Below, piece after piece: positions 8,374 to 16,551 of a DNA stretch of 64,000 bases. The stretch is from NCBI GenBank assembly GCA_029861865.1, contig JAOTYL010000016.1, forward strand, positions 1 through 64,000, in the 5' to 3' direction. A program made the translations under genes and the position numbers. Under the pieces are notes generated by a model. That model did no database searches, was not told where the DNA came from, and saw only the letters and a program-made list of their open reading frames with translations. The DNA is from Myxococcales bacterium (GTDB lineage Bacteria; Myxococcota_A; Polyangia; Polyangiales; Houyiibacteriaceae). Position 1 is the first letter of the stretch; the number at the start of each line of letters is the position of its first letter.

Positions 8374-9915
8374 CTAGGAAAAGAAGCCAAGCTTTTTCAA
8401 CGCGGTACCGTAAATGATCCGAATCAGACCATCGATCTCTTCGATCGTTTTCGGCGTGTGCGGGTACCATACACGCTCCCGCTTTTGCGCCCACCGGTGG
8501 ATCAAGATCGGCTGCTGATGGGTGTAGCTGCGAAGCGCTCCCAATCCGTTGACGTGGCCTACGCCGCTGTCCTTCATTCCACCAAAAGGCGCCTCGGGCG
8601 CCCCGTACGCCATGGACGCATCATTGATGATCACCGAACCGGTCTCCATTCGTTTCGCGATCTCGATCCCTTTCTGAATGTCGCGAGTCCACACACTTCC
8701 ACTCAGACCGTAATGTGAATCGTTTGCAAGGCGGATCGCCTCCTCTTCGTCCTCTACCCGCATGACGGAAACGATCGGCCCAAACGTCTCCTCCCGCATG
8801 AGCTCCATGCTGTGGTCGACATTGCGAACGAAAGTCGGTTTGTAAAACAGTCCGCTGGTGGTGTCCGCCTCGCCGCCGACCACGATCTCGGCGCCCTTGG
8901 TTTTGGCATCTTCGATGTGGCGCTCGATGATCGGAAGTTGACGATCCCAGAATACCGCTCCGACATCGACGTCATCTCCAGTGCCGTAGCGGAGCTCTTT
9001 AACGATGTTGGCAACGCGTTCTTCGAACTCGTCCGCCACGCTTTTTACCACGTAAACCCGCTCTACCCCCATGCAGACGTGGCCGGAATTCAACATCGAA
9101 TTGAAGACCGCTCCACCAGCTGCGCGTTCGAGGTCGGCGTCGGCACAGACGATCATGGCGTCCTTTCCCCCGAGCTCGAGCGAGTAGGGAATCAGTTGCT
9201 CTGCACATGCAGCCGCGATCTTCTTGCCGGTGCTCACGCTTCCGGTGAACGAGATCTTCTGAACGCCGCCATTGACCAGCGCAGCACCCGTCTCGCCGTC
9301 CCCGTGCACGGTCTGCACGACACCCTCAGGCACCCCAGCCTCGCGCAGTAACTCGATCGCCCAGTTACCCGAGTAGGGTGCGACTTCGGAGGGCTTGAGG
9401 ATCACTGCATTTCCTGCGAGGACCGCTTGAATAGTTGGGTTGATCGCAAGGGAAAAGGGTCCGTTCCACGGCGTGATCACACCGATCACACCCAAGGGTC
9501 GATAGTGCATGATCAGCTTCTTCACGGGTCGCAAGTAGCCATGCAGCTTACGCCTCTCGTCGGAGAGCTCCTCGACGGCTCGTCCCGACCAGAAGTTGAG
9601 GTAGTCACAGCCCGGGACGATCTCCATCATCAGGGCTTCGAGCCGCGTCTTCCCGGTCTCGTCGATGATGGTCTCGACGACTTCATCGCGCCTTTCGACC
9701 AGGATGTCGATGGTGCTTCGGACGATCCGTGCTCGTTCGGCGATTGGAACGTGTGACCATTCGCGTTGCGCGTCGCGCGCCTTGGCGATCGCGGCCTCTA
9801 CGTCTTCGCGACGGCTGACGACGATCTCTCCCACCGGCTCGCGCGTCGCGGGGCTTCGAATCCCGAGCCGGCGCCGCCCATCGGACGTCTCAGCGAGTGG
9901 TTCGACGATGGCCAT
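8374..9915 (-). CDS. NAD(P)-dependent aldehyde dehydrogenase
   Basis: A 513-residue enzyme of the ALDH superfamily that oxidises an aldehyde to the acid. Visible motifs in order are TPWNGPFSLAINP (Asn of the oxyanion hole), LKPSEVAPYSG (cofactor binding), FTGSVSTGKK, LELGGKDAMIV (general-base Glu), NSGHVCMGVERV (catalytic Cys) and EETFGPIVSVM. The C-terminal tail continues some 40 residues past the usual end (RWAQKRERVWYPHTPKTI) with a hydrophobic finish, suggestive of membrane association as in fatty-aldehyde dehydrogenases; that is inference. It precedes the lipase on the same strand. Confidence 0.92.
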   Translation of the reverse strand: MAIVEPLAETSDGRRRLGIRSPATREPVGEIVVSRREDVEAAIAKARDAQREWSHVPIAERARIVRSTIDILVERRDEVVETIIDETGKTRLEALMMEIVPGCDYLNFWSGRAVEELSDERRKLHGYLRPVKKLIMHYRPLGVIGVITPWNGPFSLAINPTIQAVLAGNAVILKPSEVAPYSGNWAIELLREAGVPEGVVQTVHGDGETGAALVNGGVQKISFTGSVSTGKKIAAACAEQLIPYSLELGGKDAMIVCADADLERAAGGAVFNSMLNSGHVCMGVERVYVVKSVADEFEERVANIVKELRYGTGDDVDVGAVFWDRQLPIIERHIEDAKTKGAEIVVGGEADTTSGLFYKPTFVRNVDHSMELMREETFGPIVSVMRVEDEEEAIRLANDSHYGLSGSVWTRDIQKGIEIAKRMETGSVIINDASMAYGAPEAPFGGMKDSGVGHVNGLGALRSYTHQQPILIHRWAQKRERVWYPHTPKTIEEIDGLIRIIYGTALKKLGFFS

Positions 9916-9999
9916 GGTCTTGCTCCTATCTTCACCGGGCCGCTTCGGGGTGGTGAAACAAGTTCTACTTTCCCAAGCGCAGAGCGCAAGCAGCCTGCC

Positions 10000-10040
10000 G
10001 GAGCTAGCTATAGTATAATTTTACACTTATATTATAAGAC
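10000..10040 (+). promoter_or_regulatory. AT-rich promoter region of the FG-GAP lipoprotein
   Basis: About 40 bases of strongly AT-rich sequence (TATAGTATAAT and TTATATTATAAG patches) lie directly before the lipoprotein ATG, in sharp contrast to flanking DNA. TATAGT or TATAAT could serve as a -10 box. No clear -35 was found. Confidence 0.4.
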
Positions 10041-12722
10041 ATGCGTGATTCGCTCCGTCTGATGGTGGTCTTGGTCTTGCTCGCCGGATGTGGCGACTCC
10101 GGGTCCGCCGGTCCTCGTGTGGGGACTGGGGGCACGGGCGGGTGCGACTGCGCCTTCGGAGAAGAATGTTCGGACGATGGCCTTTGTGTTTCGATCTGTG
10201 GCGAAGTCCCCGCCTGCGTGTTCGGAGGGACGGCGCAATGTTGCGGCGCCGATCGCGTCTGCTTGGATGGCAGCTGCGTAACCGATTGTGGCGGCCGGGT
10301 AGAATGCGATGGCCTTTGCTGCGGCGGCTTCGAGATGTGCTTCGAGGGAGCCTGCGTGACCGAGTGTTCAGATCCATCCCGTCTCTGTGGCGAGGACAAC
10401 GAGCTCTGCTGTGACACTGCCGAGGCTTGCATCGGCGGAGGCTGCGTGCCGCTTGGGGGGAGTTGTACCTTTGGCGAAGACTGCGACCTCGACGAGCTCT
10501 GCGAACCAAGCCTCGGTCGTTGCATCCCGAGGGATGCAGTGGAGGTATGCGAATTCCGTCCCCCGATCGGTGAGTTCGAACCGACCATCGGGTGTCGCTG
10601 GACCCCGCCACCCGCGCCCGTCGGCGCCAGCGTGGAAGAGATCGAGATCGCCGCCATGAGCGAAGTCGTCATGACGCCCTCGGTCGCCAATCTCACCGAT
10701 GACAACGCTGACGGGCTCACCGACGTATTCGACACGCCCGATATCGCATTCGTGAGCTTCAACCGTCAGGTCGATGGCTGTTGTACAGGCCGCGGCGTGC
10801 TCCGTGTGGTGTCGGGCGGATGTAACGAAGACGGCACGATGAACACGTTGGCGACGCTCAAAGGGCTGGCCACCGACGATTGGATCGGGAATTCGACCGG
10901 CGTTGCGCTTGGCAACCTTCATCCCGATGACGTTCCGAGCGAACGCGTTCCCGAGATCGTAGCGACCTTCAAGAACGGTGGCACGGTCGCTTGGCGCCGC
11001 ACCTCCGACGACGGCTCAACTTGGGAGGTCATGTGGCAAAACGACGGGCTTCCCAACAGTCAACACACGCGAGGTGGTGCGCAACCATCGATCGCGGATC
11101 TCGACGGCAATGGCAGGCCTGAGGTGATCGTCGGGAATGTCGTTCTCGATGGTGTGACCGGGAAGGGTCCCGGTGACGTCGATCTGCCGATCGAAGCGCT
11201 TGCCTGGGACGGTCGAGATCTCGAAGCGACGCTGCCCGGCGCAAACTTGGGGATCGGAAACAACGCGTTTCTCGGTCCCGCCTCGACAGTCGCGGATCTC
11301 GACAGGGACGGCTTCCAAGAGGTCATCGCGGGAAACACGGTCTACAACTACGATGGTACCGAGAGGTGGACCTACGCGTACACCACCACGAACTCGAGCT
11401 GCGGTGGCTCGCTCGACTGCGACGGTTACAACGCCGTCGGCAACTTCGATATGGACGATGACGGCGAGGTCGTAATCATTCGGCTCGGCGAGCTTTTCCT
11501 CCTCGATGACGACGGAACATCGGTCGAGGGGATTCCACTTCCGATTCGGATTCCCGGGGCGCCAGGGGACGTCGCGGCGCCTACCTACACACCGGCCGCC
11601 TATGTTCCCACCGAGCCTCTCTACGATGAAGACGGGGATCTGCTTCCGCCCGAGCGCATCCTGTGCGGAGGCGCGCTTCAACTGGCTGCCTACGATGCCG
11701 ACGGGAATCCCATTCTGAGCGCGGGCGAACAAGTCGTGGTGAGCACGGCGGGAGCGAACGAAAGTGGTCCGCCGACCGTGGCCGACTTCGACGGCGACGG
11801 GTTCGCCGAGATCGGCACCGCGAGCTCGACCGCGTATGTGGTCTTCGATTTCCAGTGCACGGGTGATCCACTGCCGCCGGAATGCGAGCGTGAGTGGGTT
11901 CGCTGGATGGTCGAGAACGACGACTGTTCAAGCCGTGCCACGGGGTCGAGCGTGTTCGACTTCGAAGGCGACGGCTCGGCGGAGGTGGTCTACGCGGACG
12001 AGACAAGATTCCGCATTTTTAGCGGAAGCGACGGGCAAATCCTCTACGAAGACACCTCGCACAGCAGCAATACACGCATCGAGATGCCCATCGTCGTCGA
12101 TGTCGACAACGACGGAAAGTCCGAGGTGGTGATTCCCGAGCCCAACACCGACCCCAATCTCGGCGGAATCGAGATCTGGGAAGATGCCGAAAACAACTGG
12201 GTACGCACCCGTCGAATTTGGAACCAGCACGGCTACAGCGTCACCAACGTGACCGAAGACGGGCAGATTCCACGGCAGCCCGAGCCGAACTGGACGCTCT
12301 CTCGGCTCAACAACTTCCGCCAGAACGTGCAGCCTGGCGGCCTGTTCGATGCCCCAGACTTCGTGGTGCGGCAGATCTTCCGGACCGACTGCGACGACAC
12401 CCAGTACACGTTGGCAGTCGTCGTAGGGAACGATGGCTCGCTCAGCGTTCCGCCGGGGATTCTCACTCATGTGGCGGTCGAGACCATCGACGGCGCCGAG
12501 CAGTTTGACCTGGGCACGTTCCCGACGACCGACTGGCTCTTGCCAGGTCAGTCCGAGCTGTTGGAGGTCGTGTTTGCGATTCCTGAGGGGTCTGCGGTGA
12601 CCCAGATTCGGGTCGTGGCCACGATCGACGACGACGGCCTGAGCGGGCAGCAGTACAACGAGTGCGACGAAGACAACAACGAGGCCACCTCCAACCCGAT
12701 CTCGTGCGCGACGGTCGAGTAG
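10041..12722 (+). CDS. Large Cys-rich FG-GAP/VCBS-repeat lipoprotein
   Basis: An 893-residue exported lipoprotein. The lipobox is LVLLAGC (Cys about residue 16). Residues 30-160 are a Cys-rich stretch with repeated CxxGxC units (CCGADRVCLDGSCV, CCGGFEMCFEGACV), probably disulfide-bonded. The middle holds several Asp-rich calcium-binding blades of the integrin beta-propeller type (DLDGNGRPEVIVGN, DLDRDGFQEVIAGN, DFDGDGFAEIG, DVDNDGKSEVVIPE). The last 130 residues resemble a CARDB-like beta-sandwich. Such proteins are abundant in Myxococcota, usually with unknown roles at the cell surface. The gene stands alone with its own AT-rich promoter region. Confidence 0.85.
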   Translation: MRDSLRLMVVLVLLAGCGDSGSAGPRVGTGGTGGCDCAFGEECSDDGLCVSICGEVPACVFGGTAQCCGADRVCLDGSCVTDCGGRVECDGLCCGGFEMCFEGACVTECSDPSRLCGEDNELCCDTAEACIGGGCVPLGGSCTFGEDCDLDELCEPSLGRCIPRDAVEVCEFRPPIGEFEPTIGCRWTPPPAPVGASVEEIEIAAMSEVVMTPSVANLTDDNADGLTDVFDTPDIAFVSFNRQVDGCCTGRGVLRVVSGGCNEDGTMNTLATLKGLATDDWIGNSTGVALGNLHPDDVPSERVPEIVATFKNGGTVAWRRTSDDGSTWEVMWQNDGLPNSQHTRGGAQPSIADLDGNGRPEVIVGNVVLDGVTGKGPGDVDLPIEALAWDGRDLEATLPGANLGIGNNAFLGPASTVADLDRDGFQEVIAGNTVYNYDGTERWTYAYTTTNSSCGGSLDCDGYNAVGNFDMDDDGEVVIIRLGELFLLDDDGTSVEGIPLPIRIPGAPGDVAAPTYTPAAYVPTEPLYDEDGDLLPPERILCGGALQLAAYDADGNPILSAGEQVVVSTAGANESGPPTVADFDGDGFAEIGTASSTAYVVFDFQCTGDPLPPECEREWVRWMVENDDCSSRATGSSVFDFEGDGSAEVVYADETRFRIFSGSDGQILYEDTSHSSNTRIEMPIVVDVDNDGKSEVVIPEPNTDPNLGGIEIWEDAENNWVRTRRIWNQHGYSVTNVTEDGQIPRQPEPNWTLSRLNNFRQNVQPGGLFDAPDFVVRQIFRTDCDDTQYTLAVVVGNDGSLSVPPGILTHVAVETIDGAEQFDLGTFPTTDWLLPGQSELLEVVFAIPEGSAVTQIRVVATIDDDGLSGQQYNECDEDNNEATSNPISCATVE

Positions 12723-12723
12723 A

Positions 12724-12746
12724 GACCAACCGCCTTTTGGGTGGTC
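12724..12746 (+). terminator. Possible terminator hairpin after the lipoprotein gene
   Basis: GACCAACC and GGGTGGTC form an eight-base stem with one mismatch around a GCCTTTT loop, two bases after the stop codon. No T-tract follows, so intrinsic termination is uncertain. Confidence 0.35.
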
Positions 12747-12799
12747 CCCAATGAGGGGACTGCCCACTGCTCAGATTCGGCGATATAGATATCGATCCG

Positions 12800-13321
12800 A
12801 TGATGCGCACTTCGATAGCGCCCGCGAATAGGATCCTCATCCGGCAGGGTGGAGTCACCGACCTCGAAGGTGTGCTGCGGGTTTGCGAGAAGCATTCGGA
12901 GTACTGGGACGGCCGGCTGCCGAGTGAGATGCGGCTGAGCGACTACTTCAGACGCGCGCTTTCGTCGCAGGACGAAGTGTTTCAGTTTTGGATCGCCGAG
13001 GACGGGCATGGCTTAGTACTCGGCTGGGAAATGCTCGCCGCCCGTAGCGCCGACCCGGCTCAACGGCGGCTCACCGGGGAGGCGACCACCTGCCTCGGCA
13101 AGCAAAGCGGTCCGCTCGGGCGCACCTTGGCGACCCACGCGATTCGCCACGCGGTTCGAACGCCGCTTCAGTATCTTTTCACCCAAGTGCCCGCGCGAGA
13201 CACGCTCATGGTGAGCGTTCTCGAGGCGGTGGGCTATCAGGAAGTCGGGGTGATTCCCCGGGCAGCCAAGGCGCCAGCGCAGCCCGAGCGCCTCGAGTTC
13301 GTGTACGTCGTCGATCACTGA
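12800..13321 (+). CDS. GNAT-fold acetyltransferase-like protein
   Basis: A 173-residue protein whose pattern resembles the GNAT N-acetyltransferase fold: an N-terminal strand ILIRQGGVTDLEGVLRVCEKH, a central strand FQFWIAEDGHGLVLGWEML, and a late helix-strand LMVSVLEAVGYQEVGVIPR. The acetyl-CoA-binding Q/R-x-x-G-x-G/A signature is not clear, so activity is uncertain. Genes on both sides are on the same strand but separated by more than 50 bases. Assignment is by overall pattern. Confidence 0.55.
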   Translation: MMRTSIAPANRILIRQGGVTDLEGVLRVCEKHSEYWDGRLPSEMRLSDYFRRALSSQDEVFQFWIAEDGHGLVLGWEMLAARSADPAQRRLTGEATTCLGKQSGPLGRTLATHAIRHAVRTPLQYLFTQVPARDTLMVSVLEAVGYQEVGVIPRAAKAPAQPERLEFVYVVDH

Positions 13322-13379
13322 GCCAGGCGTACTTGCCCTCCCCTTGGTTTCGGATAAGGTGCTTCGCTCCGGAGGCGTC

Positions 13380-13922
13380 ATGACGACGAAGCGAAGCACC
13401 ACCAAGACGCGGGCAGCCAGGAAGACAACCAAGAAGCGATCGTCGAAGCGGCCGAGTAAGGCTCCGCCGAAGCGGAGCGCTAAATCTCATAAGGCCGGCG
13501 CATCAAAGCGACCGAGCAAGAGTCCGCCCAAAGCTGCGAAAGCCGCAACCAATGGCGCCCCGACCAATGGCGCGGGACGAAAGGCGAAGCCGACCCGGAA
13601 GCGGCCGAGCAAAGCGCCCCGCAAGTCAGGAACAAAGCGGACCACGCGATCGTCGAAGATTGGGGCGATACCGAGCTCGGGAGCGGTCGCACCACGCCCA
13701 GCACCGACTCCCGATGTGGTTCCGGGGACCGCCCACCGACCAGGGAGCCCGGGCTCTCGACCTCGGCACCCCGAGTCCTATCTCGACGACATGCCCCGTG
13801 ATCACGCGGAAGTCTTGGCCGGGTTTCTCAGGGTCGTGAAGACGGCCGCTGGAGATCTCCGCAAGCTGATCTTGCAAGCGATCGCACTGAGCAATCAGAG
13901 GCGCGACCGCTTCGATCGATGA
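13380..13922 (+). CDS. Histone-H1-like, Lys/Pro/Ser-repeat basic protein
   Basis: A 180-residue protein. Residues 1-100 are extremely basic and made of imperfect repeats of the type KRPSKAPxKxxxK, separated by Ala/Gly/Asn spacers, resembling H1-like or AlgP-type nucleoid proteins. Residues 125-180 are different: a compact predicted helical segment (DHAEVLAGFLRVVKTAAGDLRKL). The basic tail suggests DNA or polyphosphate binding, by inference. The ATG at 13380 follows a GGAGG-like sequence. The stop overlaps the next start as ATGA, so it is coupled to the FAD reductase. Confidence 0.75.
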   Translation: MTTKRSTTKTRAARKTTKKRSSKRPSKAPPKRSAKSHKAGASKRPSKSPPKAAKAATNGAPTNGAGRKAKPTRKRPSKAPRKSGTKRTTRSSKIGAIPSSGAVAPRPAPTPDVVPGTAHRPGSPGSRPRHPESYLDDMPRDHAEVLAGFLRVVKTAAGDLRKLILQAIALSNQRRDRFDR

Positions 13923-15124
13923 GCGAGCTGCGTGTGATCGCCATCGTGGGGGCCTCCCTCGCGGGGCTTCGCACGGCCGAGTTTCTCAGGCGTGGAGGCT
14001 TCGAGGGTAGGCTCGTTTTGATCGGTGACGAGGAGCACCTGCCTTACGACCGTCCCCCGCTCTCCAAAGAACTGCTGCGCGGTGAGTGGGAGCCCGAGCG
14101 GTTGGCGCTCCGACGCAAGAGCTACGACGAGCTAGCGATCGATCTCGAGCTCGGCCGACGCGCGATCGGGCTCGATATCGACGCACGTGAAGTTCATCTC
14201 GCCGGTGGCGAGTCGGTGGCCTTCGACGGTCTCGTGGTCGCAACGGGCGGACAGGTCCGGAGGCTACCAGATCAACCCGACCTCTCGGGGCTTTTCACCC
14301 TCCGAACCCTGGACGACGCGCTGGCGATTCGCGACGCGCTAAAGAGGGCTTCGCGCGTGGCGGTGATCGGCGCCGGCTTCATCGGGGCCGAAGTGGCAGC
14401 TTCTGCGCGCCAGCTGGGGCTCGAAGTCACCATGATCGAAGCCCTCGATGCACCCCTGGCGCAGAGCCTCGGGCCGCGGCTCGGTCACATCCTTCAGCAA
14501 GCCCATGAGCGTCGCGGCGTCAAGGTGCACTGCGGCCGGCGCGTCGCGGCATTCATCGGAGAAGATCGCGTAGAAGGTCTAGCAATCGACGATGGGACCG
14601 ACGTTGCATGTGACTTGGTGGTGGTTGGCATCGGGGTAGAGCCCGCGGTGTCGTGGCTGCAAGGCAGCGGGATCGCGCTCAGTGACGGGGTTCGCTGCGA
14701 TGCGACCTGCATGTCGAACGTTCCTCGCATCTTTGCGGCCGGTGATGTCGCGAACTGGTACAACCCCCTTTTCGAAGAACGGATGCGCGTCGAGCACTGG
14801 ACCAATGCGGTAGAGCAGGCGCGTCACGTCGCCGCTTCGCTTCTGGCCCCACCGGGCGAGGTCAAGCCTTTCGAGTCGGTCCCGATGTTCTGGTCCGACC
14901 AATTCGACCTCAAGATTCAAGGAGTCGGTCACCCGCGTCCGACCGACGAGGTCATGATTAGGGGTGGTGCGGCCGAGGGAGACAACCTGGTCGCTCTCTA
15001 CGGCCGGGCGGGCCGTCTCGCCGGTGCGGTGACCTTCAATCACCCCCCCAAGATCATCAAGCTCCGAAGGCTGATCGGCGAACGCGGACAACTCGAAGAT
15101 GCAATGAAAATCGCCGAGTCTTAG
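13919..15124 (+). CDS. FAD-dependent NAD(P)H ferredoxin/rubredoxin-reductase-like oxidoreductase
   Basis: A 401-residue flavoprotein of the ferredoxin/putidaredoxin reductase group. The FAD-binding motif is IVGASLAGLRTAEFL at the N-terminus, LPYDRPPLSKELL is the family signature near residue 45, the NAD(P) motif is VAVIGAGFIGAEVAA near residue 150, and IFAAGDVANW is the second FAD contact. The C-terminal dimerisation domain (FWSDQFDLKIQGVG) is intact. It would pass electrons from NAD(P)H to a ferredoxin that is not encoded nearby. Its start overlaps the preceding basic-protein gene. Confidence 0.92.
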   Translation: MSELRVIAIVGASLAGLRTAEFLRRGGFEGRLVLIGDEEHLPYDRPPLSKELLRGEWEPERLALRRKSYDELAIDLELGRRAIGLDIDAREVHLAGGESVAFDGLVVATGGQVRRLPDQPDLSGLFTLRTLDDALAIRDALKRASRVAVIGAGFIGAEVAASARQLGLEVTMIEALDAPLAQSLGPRLGHILQQAHERRGVKVHCGRRVAAFIGEDRVEGLAIDDGTDVACDLVVVGIGVEPAVSWLQGSGIALSDGVRCDATCMSNVPRIFAAGDVANWYNPLFEERMRVEHWTNAVEQARHVAASLLAPPGEVKPFESVPMFWSDQFDLKIQGVGHPRPTDEVMIRGGAAEGDNLVALYGRAGRLAGAVTFNHPPKIIKLRRLIGERGQLEDAMKIAES

Positions 15125-15136
15125 CGTCGAGATGCG

Positions 15137-15862
15137 CTAGGCCAAATCGAGCAGCCAGAAGCGATCGAGCTCGGGCCGATGCCGCTCGACGGCGACGCGT
15201 GCGAGATTCACCCATGGGCCGCAGGCATCTAGGATCGCACTGTCGGCCGTCGCGACCACTCCCGACGACGTCTTGAGTAGCTCGTCTACGCGGTTGGACA
15301 CGACGGCTTCGACATTCGTGGAGCGTTTCGTTGCGGCTGTTCGTATCGTGTTCGCCAAGCGACCCGAGTTGGAGACCGGCCGGTCGATGTAGATCCGTGC
15401 TTCGCTCGGACGCATCCAATCGAGGACACCGAGCACGATCTCTACCGCGCGCTCGGTCTCGCGGACCAGGCGATAGTTGCCGTGAAAGCTAGCCATGTCC
15501 CGCATGCACCCGTCACGGCCCAGCAGCAGGACGCCACCCGCCAAAGCTACTTCTACAGTCGTCAGTACGTTCAAGCCATCGAGCTCGAGCACCATGCCTT
15601 CGAGTGCCTGCGGTTTCGTTCGGCGCGACTCGCGCTGAGCCATCGCCTGATCTGCACAGGCGCACCTGCCAACGGCAACCCTCTGCCTCGCGCGCAGTTG
15701 ATAACGGTCCCCTACGAGCTTTAGAGCGGATGGCTCGGCATAGCCATGGGTTCGGAGCCAGCTCAAGTCACGAACGGCGTGCCGAAGTGTCGCGTGCATT
15801 TCCTCAGAGAACAGGGCTGCGTCTTGCGGGTGGGGACCGCGATGGCGTCGAGTGTCCGGCAC
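15137..15862 (-). CDS. DUF434-family protein
   Basis: A 241-residue protein of unknown function. Recognisable family stretches are LRHAVRDLSWLRTHGY, SALKLVGDRYQLRARQR and LELDGLNVLTTVEVALAGG, followed by LLGRDGCMRDMASFHGNYRL, all in the first two thirds. The conserved acidic residues (Asp in LDGLN, GRDG and RDM) recall PIN-like nuclease sites, but that is only a thought. The start could also be the ATG at 15799. It converges on the FAD reductase with a 12-base gap and is divergent from the USP gene. Confidence 0.75.
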   Translation of the reverse strand: MPDTRRHRGPHPQDAALFSEEMHATLRHAVRDLSWLRTHGYAEPSALKLVGDRYQLRARQRVAVGRCACADQAMAQRESRRTKPQALEGMVLELDGLNVLTTVEVALAGGVLLLGRDGCMRDMASFHGNYRLVRETERAVEIVLGVLDWMRPSEARIYIDRPVSNSGRLANTIRTAATKRSTNVEAVVSNRVDELLKTSSGVVATADSAILDACGPWVNLARVAVERHRPELDRFWLLDLA

Positions 15863-15892
15863 CCGCCTAGCTTGGTCGTGTCCCAGTGGTCA

Positions 15893-15905
15893 CGCAAAAC
15901 CTGCG
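15893..15905. promoter_or_regulatory. UAS palindrome CGCA-N5-TGCG (upstream of USP gene)
   Basis: A perfect copy of the palindrome shared by the island promoters, centred about 105 bp before the predicted start of transcription at 16004. A half-matching copy (CGCA-ACCAT-TTCC) lies 29 bp downstream at 15922-15934. Confidence 0.65.
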
Positions 15906-15977
15906 CAATCCGCCTTCGCCTCGCAACCATTTCCGCAACCATGACCCATCCATGCGTTGTTGGGCGGGTTTCGTCGA

Positions 15978-15993
15978 TGGCACAACCCTTGCT
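15978..15993 (+). promoter_or_regulatory. Sigma-54 -24/-12 promoter (TGGCACAACCCTTGCT)
   Basis: Matches the consensus TGGCACG-N4-TTGCW with one change and has the required GG-N10-GC spacing. Predicted transcription start is about 16004, nine bases before the first candidate ATG of the USP gene. Confidence 0.8.
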
Positions 15994-16012
15994 GCGATTG
16001 GTTCAAGTCTTG

Positions 16013-16519
16013 ATGAAACAAGTGATGTCGACCATCCTCACCGTAACTGACCTCACAACCGCGAGTTACAAATTGGTGGGATTCGCCGCTCTCGTGGCCG
16101 GGGCTCCCGACGGTGAGGTAATTTTGGTCTCGACCTATGGAGGGGGAGGGGGTCGGCGGACACAGCCTCCCTCCGATCGCCCGAGCGGGGGTGGATGGAA
16201 GCGGCACGTCGAAGCTCGGCTACGTCGCGAGGGACAGCTCCTCGAGCGTCAACGCCAGTGGTGTGCGGACCAGGGTGTTCTGTGCCGTGCCGAGCTCTAC
16301 GAAGATGGGCTTTGGCCAGAATTCGTGGTTCAGAGCGCAGAGCGTTGTCGCGCGGATCTGATCATGGTTGGGGTCCCGCTGCTCACCGAGACCACTGAGA
16401 TACCGCCCGGCGAGATCCGGATTCTCACCCAAGACGCCCCCTGTCCGGTGAGCCTGGTTCGCCTACCCCAGCGGACGCCCTTCTCAACGGGCACCTTTGC
16501 CGTCACTGCGGGCGCTTGA
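16013..16519 (+). CDS. Universal-stress-protein-like protein (single domain)
   Basis: A 168-residue protein with the USP outline: strand-loop STILTVTDLTTASY at the start, a later DLIMVGVPLLTE strand, and the terminal APCPVSLVRLP strand. The Walker-like G-x2-G-x9-G-S/T motif of ATP-binding USPs is not recognisable, so it may not bind ATP. The ATG at 16025 is an equally possible start. It has its own sigma-54 promoter and upstream palindrome, and it sits 32 bases before the globin-coupled kinase, which it may help express by read-through. Confidence 0.7.
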   Translation: MKQVMSTILTVTDLTTASYKLVGFAALVAGAPDGEVILVSTYGGGGGRRTQPPSDRPSGGGWKRHVEARLRREGQLLERQRQWCADQGVLCRAELYEDGLWPEFVVQSAERCRADLIMVGVPLLTETTEIPPGEIRILTQDAPCPVSLVRLPQRTPFSTGTFAVTAGA

Positions 16520-16551
16520 CACGAAGGGCGTAGTTTTCTAGCCCAAACCCA

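Noticed and set aside
9985-10000. Sigma-54-like element before the aldehyde dehydrogenase (CGGCAGGCTGCTTGCG)
   Set aside because: Spacing fits, but both halves have mismatches, no palindrome lies upstream, and the gene is outside the island.
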